Numbered from the stretch's first letter, positions 1-6,524 are shown. The stretch: 7,468 nucleotides of DNA from Actinomycetota bacterium (GCA_005883235.1 VAYE01000008.1:1-7468); one strand, 5' to 3'. Translations and numbers: made by a program. The notes: generated by a model from the sequence alone, not told the origin.

Positions 1-889
1 TCCCCTTCTGGAGCTCGGGGAGGACGATCTCGGCGAGCCCCGCCCGCGGGCCGGAGGCCATCAGTCGCAGGTCGCTCGCGATCTTCGTCAGCGAGACGGC
101 CACGGTCTTCAGGGCGCCCGAGGCCTCGACGAGCCCGTCGCGCGCGGCCTGCGCCTCGAACGAGTCGGCAGGCGCCGAGATCGTGAGCCCGGTGTCCTCG
201 GCGAGTCGCGCGCGCACGCGAGCCGCGAACTCCGGATGCGTGTTGAGCCCGGTTCCGACGGCCGTGCCGCCGAGCGGGATCTGGCCCAGCCGCTCGAGGG
301 TCGATCCGACGCGGTCGTAGCCTTGCCGCGCCTGGGCGGCGTAGCCCGCGAACTCCTGCCCCAGCATGACGGGGACCGCGTCCATCAGGTGGGTCCGCCC
401 CGACTTCACGACGCCGTCGAACTCGGCCGCCTTCGCCTGCAGCGAGTCAGCGAGCTGAGCGAGCGCAGGGAGCAGGTCGCGCACGAGCTCGTCCAGGGCG
501 GCGAGGTGGACGGCGGACGGGAACACGTCGTTCGACGACTGGCCCATGTTGACGTCGTCGTTCGGGTGGACGTCCTCGCCGGCGAGGCTCGCGATCACCT
601 CGTTGGCGTTCATGTTCGACGAGGTGCCCGAGCCGGTCTGGAAGACGTCGATCGGGAACTGGTCGTCGAGCTCGCCGGCCGCGAGACGATCGGCGGCGGC
701 CGCGATCCGCTCCGCCTTCTCGGGATCGAGCAGCCCGAGCTCGGCGTTCACGCGGGCCGCCGCGGCCTTGATCCGGCCGAGCCAGCGCGCAACGGGAGCG
801 GGAATCGGCTCACCCGAGACGGGGAAATTCTCGACTGCTTTGCGCGTCTCCGCCCCCCAGAGCTCTTCGTCGCGAGAAAGACTCCGCAC
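1..889 (-). CDS. fumC: Class II fumarate hydratase, C-terminus beyond window edge
   Basis: This gene encodes class II fumarase, which reversibly hydrates fumarate to L-malate in the TCA cycle as a soluble homotetramer. The 296 visible residues show LWGAET (10-15), the substrate-site stretch [15 protein letters not shown] (84-98), [10 protein letters not shown] (116-125), and [16 protein letters not shown] (164-179), whose His167 corresponds to the family's catalytic His. [11 protein letters not shown] follows at 207-217. The MDAVP version of this motif favours fumarase over aspartase. The window ends just before the expected SSxMPGKxNP signature. The start is the GTG at 889-887, the only usual start codon I found in frame after the upstream zinc-ribbon stop, 23 bases away. 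It has no well-spaced Shine-Dalgarno. The protein begins about 11 residues closer to LWGA than E. coli FumC and lacks the usual DSxGxxxVP strand, so the N-terminus is either truncated or damaged. Family assignment is firm; the start is uncertain. Confidence 0.93.
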   Translation of the reverse strand, partial: MRSLSRDEELWGAETRKAVENFPVSGEPIPAPVARWLGRIKAAAARVNAELGLLDPEKAERIAAAADRLAAGELDDQFPIDVFQTGSGTSSNMNANEVIASLAGEDVHPNDDVNMGQSSNDVFPSAVHLAALDELVRDLLPALAQLADSLQAKAAEFDGVVKSGRTHLMDAVPVMLGQEFAGYAAQARQGYDRVGSTLERLGQIPLGGTAVGTGLNTHPEFAARVRARLAEDTGLTISAPADSFEAQAARDGLVEASGALKTVAVSLTKIASDLRLMASGPRAGLAEIVLPELQKG

Positions 890-912
890 TCCCGCGAGTC
901 TAGCCCGCTGGG

Positions 913-1086
913 TCAGGCGACCGACCGCAGCTTGCGAGCCTCGAGCGGCCGGTCTCTGAGGCGGCGTCGCACGCGCTCGTCCAGGTCGTTCGAGGCCGCC
1001 CAGCCGAGGTAGCCGCAGCGCGGGCACTCGTCGTCGTGACGGTCACGTTGCTTCCCGCAGCGGAGGCACTCGACAGTCTGGCCCAC
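913..1086 (-). CDS. Small zinc-ribbon protein (57 aa)
   Basis: This is a short gene of unknown function in the gap between the ferredoxin reductase and fumC. From the GTG at 1086-1084 it reads 57 residues to a TGA at 915-913. It has two zinc knuckles: CLRCG (Cys7, Cys10) and CPRCGY (Cys21, Cys24), followed by LGWA. The tail is arginine-rich and probably helical ([12 protein letters not shown], about 36-47). Paired CxxCG knuckles 10 residues apart are typical of rubredoxin-like or zinc-ribbon folds binding one metal. The basic tail could contact nucleic acid or a protein partner, but that is inference. The reading frame is open back to the TGA of the upstream gene, with no ATG and no clear Shine-Dalgarno, so the GTG start is the best available choice. 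The order of cysteine pairs and the tight fit between neighbours support a real gene. Confidence 0.72.
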   Translation of the reverse strand: MGQTVECLRCGKQRDRHDDECPRCGYLGWAASNDLDERVRRRLRDRPLEARKLRSVA

Positions 1087-1140
1087 GGGGCTGAGATCGG
1101 CGCAACCGGCCGCCGCTCCGACCCTCGTCCGAGTGAGCGG

Positions 1141-2154
1141 TCAATCGGTCGAGTACTTCGGCTGGACCTTCTCGCCGCGGATCTGCGCGACCGCGTTGTT
1201 CGCCGCGATCGCCGCCTCGCCCATCCCGATCGTGATCAGCGTGATCTTCCCCGGATAGCCGGCCACGTCACCGGCCGCATAGACGCGGGGCAGGTTCGTC
1301 TCGCACGTCGTCGGGTCGATCTTGATCTGCCGCTTGCCCTCCAGCTCGAGACCCCACTCGGCGATCGCGCCGAGGTGCGAGTGGAAGCCGAGCAGTGTGA
1401 TCAGCGCGTCGCACTCGACCTCGAAGTGCTCGTTCGTCGTGACGTTCTCGATCGTCACCGCGCTGATGTGCCCGTCGCCGTGGATCTCGCGCACCTCGCA
1501 GGGCACGAGGATCCGCACGCGACCCTGGCTCTCGAGCTCCTTCGCCTCGTTGACCGACGACTCGAGCGCGCGGAAGCGCTCACGGCGATGCACGACGGCG
1601 ATCGGATGCCGCGCCGTGTCCTGGAGGCCGAGCACCCAGTCGAGCGCGGAGTCGCCGCCGCCGACGATGACGCACGTCCGGTCGCGGAAGACGTCCTTCT
1701 CGCGCACGAAGTAGTGGAGGCCCTTGCCCTCCCAGTCGTCGATGTCCTCGATGCCAAGCTTCCGCGGCTCGAAGGCGCCGTGCCCGGCGGTGATGATGAG
1801 CGCGCGGCTGAGGTAGGTCGCGTCGCCGCTCGTCGAGACGGCAAGGAGCTCCTCGCCGTTCTCCGAGATCCGCTCGAGGGTCTGCACCTCCTCGCCGAGG
1901 TGCACGTCAGCGCCCCACTGGAGGCCTTGCTCGGCGCAGAGCTCGACGAGGTCGCGGCCCAGGATCTTCGGGTGGCCGGCGACATCGAAGACGTTCTTCT
2001 CGGGGTAGACCGCCGCGACCTGGCCCCCGAGCTGCTCGATCGAGTCGACGATTCGAACGGACGCGTCCCGGTGGCCGGCGTAGTACGCAGCGGCGAGCCC
2101 AGCGGGGCCCGCGCCGAGAATGGTGATGTCGACGACGCCGTCCGTGCCGCTCAC
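1141..2154 (-). CDS. Thioredoxin-reductase-like ferredoxin--NADP+ reductase
   Basis: This 337-residue flavoprotein resembles the YumC-type ferredoxin/flavodoxin--NADP+ reductases, which pass electrons between NADPH and ferredoxin using FAD. The FAD-binding Rossmann motif GAGPAG is at 14-19, and the NAD(P)H-binding motif GGGDSA is at 165-170. HRRERFRA (189-196) carries the basic residues expected to hold the NADPH 2'-phosphate. The C-terminal FAD motif YAAGDVAGYPGK is at 292-303. The CxxC disulfide that thioredoxin reductase carries shortly before GGGDSA is absent; the sequence there is HYFVREKDVFRDRTCVIV. This argues for a ferredoxin reductase rather than a thioredoxin reductase. Length is normal for the family. 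The start is GTG at 2154-2152, 17 bases after the upstream membrane-protein gene, which suggests co-transcription. The physiological partner (ferredoxin or flavodoxin) is not in the window. Confidence 0.9.
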   Translation of the reverse strand: MSGTDGVVDITILGAGPAGLAAAYYAGHRDASVRIVDSIEQLGGQVAAVYPEKNVFDVAGHPKILGRDLVELCAEQGLQWGADVHLGEEVQTLERISENGEELLAVSTSGDATYLSRALIITAGHGAFEPRKLGIEDIDDWEGKGLHYFVREKDVFRDRTCVIVGGGDSALDWVLGLQDTARHPIAVVHRRERFRALESSVNEAKELESQGRVRILVPCEVREIHGDGHISAVTIENVTTNEHFEVECDALITLLGFHSHLGAIAEWGLELEGKRQIKIDPTTCETNLPRVYAAGDVAGYPGKITLITIGMGEAAIAANNAVAQIRGEKVQPKYSTD

Positions 2155-2171
2155 GGCGCCATGCTAGCCCG

Positions 2172-2612
2172 CTACGGAGCTGCTGCAGTCGGCGTCGGCG
2201 CGACCGCCGCGGTCGCGCGACCTTCGCGGTGCAACCGCCCGGAGAGCCAGCCGTAGAGCGCGAGGAGCAGGAACGCATTCAGCGGGTGGAACATGCCGCT
2301 CCAGCGACCGCCCCACGAGAGAGGAGCCTGGGCGAAGGTCAGGAACGGAAGCAGGAGCGAGATGCGGCGGACTTTCACGTCCGGGTGCCAGGCGAGCAGC
2401 GCAACGATCAGGAAGAGGATCGCAACCGGCTCCGTCAGGATGAAGCCAAGCGCGCGATGCGGGTCGAGAGTCTTTTGATCGTCCAGCTTCGGCCCCTTCT
2501 TGATCCCGAAGATGCCCTCTCCAGCGAGCAAGATCTGGGCGATGATCGCGAGGAAGATCAGCGGGGCGAACCACTTCATGACCGCGCGAGCCCCACGCCT
2601 GACGCCTTGCAT
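2172..2612 (-). CDS. Small four-helix membrane protein, DUF6220-like
   Basis: This gene encodes 146 residues with four likely transmembrane helices at about 13-30, 55-75, 83-99 and 107-125, and a short Ala/Thr/Pro-rich C-terminal tail. Histidines and nearby residues at helix ends stand out: DPHRALG (50-56), WHPD (75-78) and FHPLNAF (108-114). The overall look (a small four-helix bundle with spaced histidines) recalls the DUF6220 family and, more loosely, cytochrome b561-type bundles, but I cannot show haem binding. Function is unknown. The start at 2612 is favoured by a perfect AGGAGG eight bases upstream. An internal ATG (Met12, MKWFAPL) would give a protein beginning directly at the first helix and is the alternative. 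The stop lies 17 bases before the ferredoxin reductase start. Confidence 0.8.
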   Translation of the reverse strand: MQGVRRGARAVMKWFAPLIFLAIIAQILLAGEGIFGIKKGPKLDDQKTLDPHRALGFILTEPVAILFLIVALLAWHPDVKVRRISLLLPFLTFAQAPLSWGGRWSGMFHPLNAFLLLALYGWLSGRLHREGRATAAVAPTPTAAAP

Positions 2613-2620
2613 CCCTGCCG

Positions 2621-2626
2621 CCTCCT
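2621..2626 (-). promoter_or_regulatory. Strong ribosome binding site of the membrane-protein gene
   Basis: CCTCCT on the plus strand reads AGGAGG on the minus strand, eight bases before the ATG at 2612-2610. It decides for this start over the internal ATG at 2579 and is the best-matched Shine-Dalgarno in the leftward gene group. Confidence 0.75.
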
Positions 2627-2649
2627 AGGTCGATGACGTGCGGAGCCTA

Positions 2650-2664
2650 CTCCGTCGAACGGAG
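2650..2664 (-). other. Short hairpin after the Fe-S carrier gene
   Basis: CTCCGT and ACGGAG form a perfect six-base-pair stem around a three-base loop, starting 13 bases after the Fe-S carrier stop codon on the minus strand. There is no T-tract behind it, so it is not a convincing intrinsic terminator. It might slow 3' decay or partly separate expression of the two genes. CGGAG at 2641-2645 could pair with 2650-2654 instead, giving an alternative fold. Confidence 0.35.
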
Positions 2665-2677
2665 GTCGACGGGGCCT

Positions 2678-3100
2678 TCAGTGGCTACAGCCGGAGCCGC
2701 AGCCGCCGACCTCGTCGGACGCCTCGGCGCCCTCCTCGACCTGGAACGAGTGGCCGCAGCCGCACGACGAGACGGCGTTCGGATTGTTGATCGCGAACCC
2801 CGACGACTGGATCGAGTCGAGGTAGTCGATCTCCGCGCCGCGGAGGTACGGAGCGCTGAACGGGTCGACGACGACCTCGACGCCGTGCATCGTCAGCTCG
2901 ACGTCGCCCTCCTGCGAGCCCCGGTCGAACCCGAGCCCGTACTGGAAGCCCGAGCAGCCGCCGCCCTGGATCGCGACCCGCAGGACGCTGACGTCCTCTT
3001 CCTCTGCGAGCAGCTCCTTGATCTTGGACGCGGCACGCTCCGTGACCGACAGGAGCGGGGTCGTCGCGGCCGGCAGCTCGGTGATCTCCATGCCTCGCAT
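2678..3100 (-). CDS. erpA: A-type iron-sulfur cluster carrier (ErpA/IscA family)
   Basis: This 140-residue protein belongs to the HesB/IscA/ErpA family, which receives Fe-S clusters from a scaffold and inserts them into target enzymes. The three cluster-binding cysteines are present: Cys49 in GGGCSGFQYGLGF and Cys113 and Cys115 in SSCGCGHSF. The spacing of 63 residues between Cys49 and Cys113 matches the family. After the usual end there is an acidic linker and a tail GGCGSGCSH with two further cysteines (134 and 138). The chosen start is the ATG at 3100; the ATG at 3091 (MEITEL) is equally possible because neither has a well-placed Shine-Dalgarno. The frame stays open upstream to 3265, but that stretch is arginine-rich, unlike the family, and runs into the nuoA leader. 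The gene is divergent from nuoA, whose operon encodes several Fe-S proteins. ErpA versus IscA cannot be separated from sequence alone. Confidence 0.9.
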   Translation of the reverse strand: MRGMEITELPAATTPLLSVTERAASKIKELLAEEEDVSVLRVAIQGGGCSGFQYGLGFDRGSQEGDVELTMHGVEVVVDPFSAPYLRGAEIDYLDSIQSSGFAINNPNAVSSCGCGHSFQVEEGAEASDEVGGCGSGCSH

Positions 3101-3254
3101 CGTAGCAGCGAGTCCCCCTGGAAACAGGCCGCGAAACGGCCGTCGGACGCGCCGACTTTGTAACAGGCGTCTCACGCACAGTTGAGCGGTTTTCCGCCTA
3201 GCTCGTGGCGGTACTGTGGTCTGGTAAGTTGCGCTGTCTCCGCGGGAGGATCGC
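3101..3254. promoter_or_regulatory. Divergent promoter region between the Fe-S carrier gene and nuoA
   Basis: This 154-base region must hold the start signals of both gene groups. Leftward, the minus strand carries TGTTACAAA (3165-3157), an extended -10-like box matching four of six consensus bases. A weak TCAACT -35 lies 17 bases upstream of it. Rightward, two boxes of the TAnnnT form occur at 3212-3217 (TACTGT) and 3225-3230 (TAAGTT, preceded by TGG), without a good -35. GGCCG/CGGCC at 3127-3131 and 3137-3141 could form a small hairpin in the leader of the leftward transcript. I see no recognisable operator for an Fe-S regulator. All promoter boxes are by eye and tentative; the regional role follows from gene orientation. 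Confidence 0.45.
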
Positions 3255-3617
3255 GTGCTCCACAACTGGCTGCCCTTCCTGATCTACGGAGGGTTCGCGC
3301 TCGCGATTCCGGCCTCGATGATCGTTGGGTCGTTCGTCTTCGCGCAGCGGCCGAGCAAGCGCACACGGGCTCGCGCCATCCCGTTCGAGTCCGGAGTGTC
3401 CGCAGGCCCGCTGCCGCAGCAGCGCTTCACGATCAGCTTCTACCTGACGGCGATGCTCTTCATCGTCTTCGACATCGAGATCGTCTTTCTCTATCCGCTC
3501 GCCGTCGTGCTCCACGAGCTCGCCTGGTTCGGCTTCGTCGAGCTCCTCTTCTTCGTCGCGATCCTCGTGGTCGCCTACGTGTACGTCTGGCGGAAGGGAG
3601 CCCTGGAGTGGCAGTGA
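3255..3617 (+). CDS. nuoA: NADH-quinone oxidoreductase subunit A
   Basis: NuoA is a small membrane subunit of respiratory complex I, located where the membrane arm meets the peripheral arm beside the quinone channel. The 120 residues have three helices at about 6-30, 60-85 and 90-112. The loop after helix 1 carries the conserved AIPFESGV (41-48). Helix 2 carries [10 protein letters not shown] (72-81), whose acidic residues Asp73 and Glu75 are conserved in the family. Length is normal. The start is GTG at 3255, with GGAGG at 3246-3250 and a spacer of about five bases. It is the first gene of the rightward operon and its stop overlaps the nuoB start region, as expected for coupled translation. 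Confidence 0.95.
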   Translation: MLHNWLPFLIYGGFALAIPASMIVGSFVFAQRPSKRTRARAIPFESGVSAGPLPQQRFTISFYLTAMLFIVFDIEIVFLYPLAVVLHELAWFGFVELLFFVAILVVAYVYVWRKGALEWQ

Positions 3618-4192
3618 ACCGCCCCAAGCGTCTGCGGGACTACGGCCTCAAGTCGGAACGCGTGCTCATGCGCGGGAAGGAGCCCGGCTCGTTCGAGAAC
3701 GAGCTCGGCAACCTCGAGGAGAGCCTGGGCCTGACGACGCTCGAGAAGGCCGTCGCGTGGGCGCAGACGAAGTCGATGTGGCCGGACACCTTCGGGCTCG
3801 CCTGCTGCGCGATCGAGATGATGGCGATCGTCTCGTCGCGCTACGACATCGCGCGCTTCGGCATGGAGGCGTTCCGCGCGTCGCCGCGGCAGGCCGATCT
3901 CCTCGTCGTCTCCGGCCGCGTGGCGCACAAGATGGCGGCGCCGCTCCGGCAGATCTACGACCAGATGCTGGAGCCGAAGTGGGTGATCGCGATGGGCGCC
4001 TGCGCGTCCTCGGGCGGCATGTTCAACAACTACACGACTCTTCAGGGCGTGGACAAGATCGTCGCCGTCGACATCTACGTGCCCGGCTGCCCGCCGCGCC
4101 CCGAAGCGCTCATGGAGGGGATCATCCGGCTGCACGAGCGCGTCCTGGCGGGAATCCCGCCGGCGTACGACCTCCGCGGAGTCGCATCTTGA
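3608..4192 (+). CDS. nuoB: NADH-quinone oxidoreductase subunit B (N2 cluster)
   Basis: NuoB holds the terminal [4Fe-4S] cluster N2, which passes electrons to quinone. The 194 residues include the four ligand cysteines in their usual contexts: the tandem pair LACCAIEMM (Cys66, Cys67), [10 protein letters not shown] (Cys132) and [11 protein letters not shown] (Cys161). [11 protein letters not shown] (93-103) is also typical. The start is placed at GTG 3608, which has GGGAG (3596-3600) seven bases upstream. A second GTG at 3614 forms a four-base GTGA overlap with the nuoA stop and would remove two residues. Either choice gives translational coupling to nuoA. The gene appears complete and ends six bases before the first copy of the hairpin repeat. 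Confidence 0.96.
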   Translation: MAVNRPKRLRDYGLKSERVLMRGKEPGSFENELGNLEESLGLTTLEKAVAWAQTKSMWPDTFGLACCAIEMMAIVSSRYDIARFGMEAFRASPRQADLLVVSGRVAHKMAAPLRQIYDQMLEPKWVIAMGACASSGGMFNNYTTLQGVDKIVAVDIYVPGCPPRPEALMEGIIRLHERVLAGIPPAYDLRGVAS

Positions 4193-4198
4193 GCTCTT

Positions 4199-4258
4199 CC
4201 GCGAAAAATGCTGGCGCATTTTCCGCGGGTCCAGCTAGTCCCTTCGCTTCGCTCGGGA
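4199..4258 (+). repeat. REP-like hairpin repeat, copy 1 (nuoB/nuoC junction)
   Basis: This 60-base element lies between the nuoB stop and the nuoC ribosome binding site. Bases 4199-4211 pair with 4216-4228 in a 13-base-pair stem with one A-C mismatch and a TGGC loop. The second half (4238-4258) is a 21-base block with the internal near-repeat TTCGCTTCGCT, flanked by TCCC and GGGA. It matches the copy at 5981-6039 in 54 of 60 aligned columns, in the same orientation. No coding potential is apparent. It looks like a dispersed palindromic (REP or MITE-like) element placed between operon genes. It could tune mRNA stability, partial termination or the stoichiometry of downstream subunits; that role is inference. 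Confidence 0.75.
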
Positions 4259-4271
4259 AACGGAGGAACTA

Positions 4272-4817
4272 ATGGCTTGGCAGGACGTCCCGGGCTACGT
4301 TGGTGAGAAGACTGCGCACGGCGAGACGACGGTGATCGTCGAGCCAGAGCGGCTGGTCGACGCGGCGCTCCACCTGCGCGACGAGGAGGGGTTCTCGTTC
4401 CTCTCCGACATCGCGGCGGCGGACTACCTCGGCTGGGGCTCCAAGGGCGTCGCGGGCTACATCGGCACCGTCTCGGGCCGCGATCTCAACCGGCCCGGCG
4501 CGCAGGGGCTGCAGACGATGCCCGAGCTGAAGCCGAAGCGCTTCTCGGTCAGCTACCACCTGCTTGCGCTGCGGCCGGGAGCGCCGCGCCTCCGGCTCCA
4601 GGTCTGGGTCGAGGACGGCGAGCCGGTGCCGAGCCTCGTCGAGGTCTGGCCGACCGCCGACTGGCACGAGCGCGAAGCCTACGACCTGATGGGGATCCGG
4701 ATCGAGGGGCATCCCAACCTGACCAGGATCCTCATGGACGACGACTGGGAGGGGCACCCGCTGCGGAAGGACTACCCGATCGGCGGCGAGCCCGTCCGCT
4801 TCTCGAGCGACGAGTAG
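4272..4817 (+). CDS. nuoC: NADH-quinone oxidoreductase subunit C
   Basis: NuoC (the 30 kDa subunit) is a cofactor-free structural part of the connecting module of complex I, packed against NuoD and NuoB. The 181 residues include [11 protein letters not shown] (44-54), [11 protein letters not shown] (90-100) and the family signature [18 protein letters not shown] (133-150). This is followed by [18 protein letters not shown] (152-169). Length is normal for a stand-alone NuoC (not fused to NuoD). The start is ATG 4272 with GGAGG at 4262-4266, five bases upstream and just behind the repeat copy. The stop TAG shares one base with the GTG of nuoD, so the two are translationally coupled. Confidence 0.95.
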   Translation: MAWQDVPGYVGEKTAHGETTVIVEPERLVDAALHLRDEEGFSFLSDIAAADYLGWGSKGVAGYIGTVSGRDLNRPGAQGLQTMPELKPKRFSVSYHLLALRPGAPRLRLQVWVEDGEPVPSLVEVWPTADWHEREAYDLMGIRIEGHPNLTRILMDDDWEGHPLRKDYPIGGEPVRFSSDE

Positions 4818-5977
4818 TGGCGATCGCTTCCGAGAAGCCACGCGCGCGCGAGTGGCCGCTCGTCGGCCCGCCGATCTACAAGGGCGAGGAGGTCGTCGGC
4901 CTCGCCGCGGTGATCGGCTACCTCCACACCGGCTTCGAGAAGAACATGGAGGCGAAGACGTGGTGGAAGGCGATCACGTACCCGGAGCGGATCGACTACG
5001 TCGCCTTCCAGAACAACGAGTACGTCTTCGTCGCCGCGATCGAGAAGCTGCTCGGGCTAGAGGTCCCGCCGAAGGCGGTGTGGATGCGGACGCTCCTCAA
5101 CGAGCTGAACCGAATCCACTCCCACCTCGTCTGGCTCGGCACGTCCGGGCTCGAGCTGGGGGCGATCTCGATGTTCTGGTACTGCTTCCGCGAGCGGGAC
5201 CTGATCCTCGACCTGTTCGAGCTCGTCACCGGGTACCGCATGCACACGCGCTACTTCCAGGCCGGCGGCCTCGCCGAGGACGTCCCGCGGGGCTTCTACC
5301 CCGAGTGCCGCACGTTCCTCGAGTGGATGCCGAAGGCGATCGACGACTACGAGGCCCTCCTCTCGCGCAACGAGATCTGGCTCGAGCGGACGACGGGAGT
5401 CGGCCTCCTCTCCGCCGAGGACGCGATCGCGCTCGGCCAGTCGGGGCCCGTCCTGCGAGCCTCCGGCGTCGACTGGGACCTCCGGAGAGACCAGCCCTAC
5501 CTCGCCTACGGCCAGGTCGACTTCCGTGTCCCCGTCTATGCGAACGGCGACGTCTACGACCGCTATCGCGTGCACATCGACGAGATGCGTGAGTCGGTCC
5601 GCATCGTCTCGCAGTGCCTCGACGTCGTCGAGGGGATGGAGGGCGAGCCCTGGATCGTGGACGACCGGAAGATCGTCCTGCCGCCGCGCGACGAGCTCCA
5701 CACCTCGATGGAGTCCCTCATCCACCACTTCAAGATCGTCACCGAGGGCTACCGCGTCCCGGAGGGCGAGGTCTACGTCGCGATCGAGGCGCCGCGAGGC
5801 GAGATGGGGTGCTACGTCGTCTCCGACGGCGGCCCGCGCCCGTGGCGCGTCAAGTTCCGCGGCTCGTCGTTCGTGGCGCTCGAGGCGACGGCGACGTGCA
5901 TGAGGAACGCCCTCGTCGCCGACCTGATCGCGATCGTCGGCTCGCTCGACACGGTCATGGGAGAGGTGGATCGGTGA
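4817..5977 (+). CDS. nuoD: NADH-quinone oxidoreductase subunit D, lacking the HPxTHG segment
   Basis: NuoD (the 49 kDa subunit) forms much of the quinone-binding cavity of complex I together with NuoB. Most of the 386 residues align readily with the family: IGYLHTGFEKNME (33-45), ITYPERIDYVAF (53-64, with Tyr61 at the place of the quinone-contacting Tyr), ELNRIHSHLVWLG, MHTRYFQAGGLAEDVPRGF, EAPRGEMGCYVVSDG and the C-terminal MGEVDR. At the N-terminus the text runs from WPLVGPP (13-19) straight into IYKGEEVVGLAAVIGYLH. The segment normally between these, containing GPxHPxTHGVLRLVLE with the second quinone-contacting residue (His), is absent. The frame is intact, so the gap would be an in-frame deletion of about 20-30 codons. 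The start GTG 4817 overlaps the nuoC stop by one base. Identity is certain; whether the product works is doubtful. Confidence 0.93.
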   Translation: MAIASEKPRAREWPLVGPPIYKGEEVVGLAAVIGYLHTGFEKNMEAKTWWKAITYPERIDYVAFQNNEYVFVAAIEKLLGLEVPPKAVWMRTLLNELNRIHSHLVWLGTSGLELGAISMFWYCFRERDLILDLFELVTGYRMHTRYFQAGGLAEDVPRGFYPECRTFLEWMPKAIDDYEALLSRNEIWLERTTGVGLLSAEDAIALGQSGPVLRASGVDWDLRRDQPYLAYGQVDFRVPVYANGDVYDRYRVHIDEMRESVRIVSQCLDVVEGMEGEPWIVDDRKIVLPPRDELHTSMESLIHHFKIVTEGYRVPEGEVYVAIEAPRGEMGCYVVSDGGPRPWRVKFRGSSFVALEATATCMRNALVADLIAIVGSLDTVMGEVDR

Positions 5978-5980
5978 AAG

Positions 5981-6039
5981 CCGCGAAAAATGCTACGCAT
6001 TTTCCACGGGTCGGGCTTGTCCCTTCGCTTCGCTCGGGA
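5981..6039 (+). repeat. REP-like hairpin repeat, copy 2 (nuoD/nuoE junction)
   Basis: This is the second copy of the repeat at 4199-4258, 59 bases long, starting three bases after the nuoD stop. Bases 5981-5993 can pair with 5997-6009 (11 of 13 pairs) around a TAC loop. The 21-base block 6019-6039 is identical to 4238-4258. It differs from copy 1 by substitutions and one missing base in the loop, plus four substitutions clustered between the two conserved halves. Both conserved halves are therefore kept while the middle drifts. It leads directly into the ribosome binding site of nuoE. Confidence 0.75.
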
Positions 6040-6040
6040 G
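6036..6040 (+). promoter_or_regulatory. nuoE ribosome binding site overlapping the repeat
   Basis: GGGAG lies seven bases before the ATG at 6048. Four of its five bases are the conserved 3' end of repeat copy 2, so the element seems to supply the Shine-Dalgarno. It supports ATG 6048 over the in-frame ATG at 6063, which lacks one. Confidence 0.5.
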
Positions 6041-6047
6041 ACCGGGG

Positions 6048-6524
6048 ATGAACTCTCGCCCCATGTTGGAGGAGATCCGGACAGTGGCGGCGCAGTACCC
6101 GGAGGCGCGGTCGGCGATCCTGCCTGCGCTCCGGATCGCGCAGGAGCGGCACGGCGGCTGGCTCCCTCCGGAGGCCTTCCGCGAGGTCGGCGAGGCGCTC
6201 GACCTCACGCCGGCGTACTGCAAGGCGGTCGCGTCCTTCTACGACATGTTCCACTTGGAGCCGGTGGGCCGGCACCTCGTCGAGATCTGCACCAACGTCT
6301 CGTGCGCGCTCGTCGGCGCGCAGCAGGTCGTCGAGGCCTTCGAGGCCGAGCTCGGCGTCCGGCCCGGCGAGACGACGGACGACGGGCTGCTGACGCTTCG
6401 GACGATGGAGTGTGCGGGCGGCTGCGGCTGGGGCACCGTCGTCGTGATCGACCACCGCTACCGCGAGCCGGTGCGCGCGGAAGACGTCTCCGGGATCGTC
6501 GAGGAGCTGCGCGATGCCGACTAG
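6048..6524 (+). CDS. nuoE: NADH-quinone oxidoreductase subunit E (2Fe-2S, N1a)
   Basis: NuoE (the 24 kDa subunit) is a thioredoxin-fold protein carrying the [2Fe-2S] cluster N1a beside the flavin of NuoF at the NADH-oxidising tip of complex I. The 158 residues have an N-terminal helical part with RHGGWLP (34-40) and LDLTPAYCKAVASFYDMF (51-68). The cluster ligands follow in the normal pattern: CTNVSC (Cys81, Cys86) and CAGGC (Cys122, Cys126). After the last cysteine the usual xxAP is replaced by GWGT, a modest deviation. The start ATG 6048 has GGGAG seven bases upstream, contributed mostly by the repeat. The stop overlaps the nuoF start by 11 bases. The gene appears complete. Confidence 0.94.
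   Translation: MNSRPMLEEIRTVAAQYPEARSAILPALRIAQERHGGWLPPEAFREVGEALDLTPAYCKAVASFYDMFHLEPVGRHLVEICTNVSCALVGAQQVVEAFEAELGVRPGETTDDGLLTLRTMECAGGCGWGTVVVIDHRYREPVRAEDVSGIVEELRDAD

Noticed and set aside
236..1012. Plus-strand open frame of 258 residues
   Set aside because: It is antisense to fumC and the zinc-ribbon gene, both of which have clear family motifs on the minus strand.
1141..2154. Thioredoxin reductase
   Set aside because: The redox-active CxxC before the GGGDSA motif is absent.
1036..2256. Long plus-strand open frame of 406 residues
   Set aside because: It lies opposite the well-supported ferredoxin reductase, has low-complexity R/D/A/L-rich composition and no motifs; it is a GC-rich antisense shadow.
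3101..3265. N-terminal extension of the Fe-S carrier by 55 residues
   Set aside because: The extension is arginine-rich, unlike the family, and would run over the nuoA leader and start; the family domain begins after ATG 3100 or 3091.
4199..4258. Repeat copies as intrinsic terminators
   Set aside because: The stems are not followed by a T-tract, and essential operon genes lie downstream; the T-run is inside the stem. Partial attenuation remains possible.
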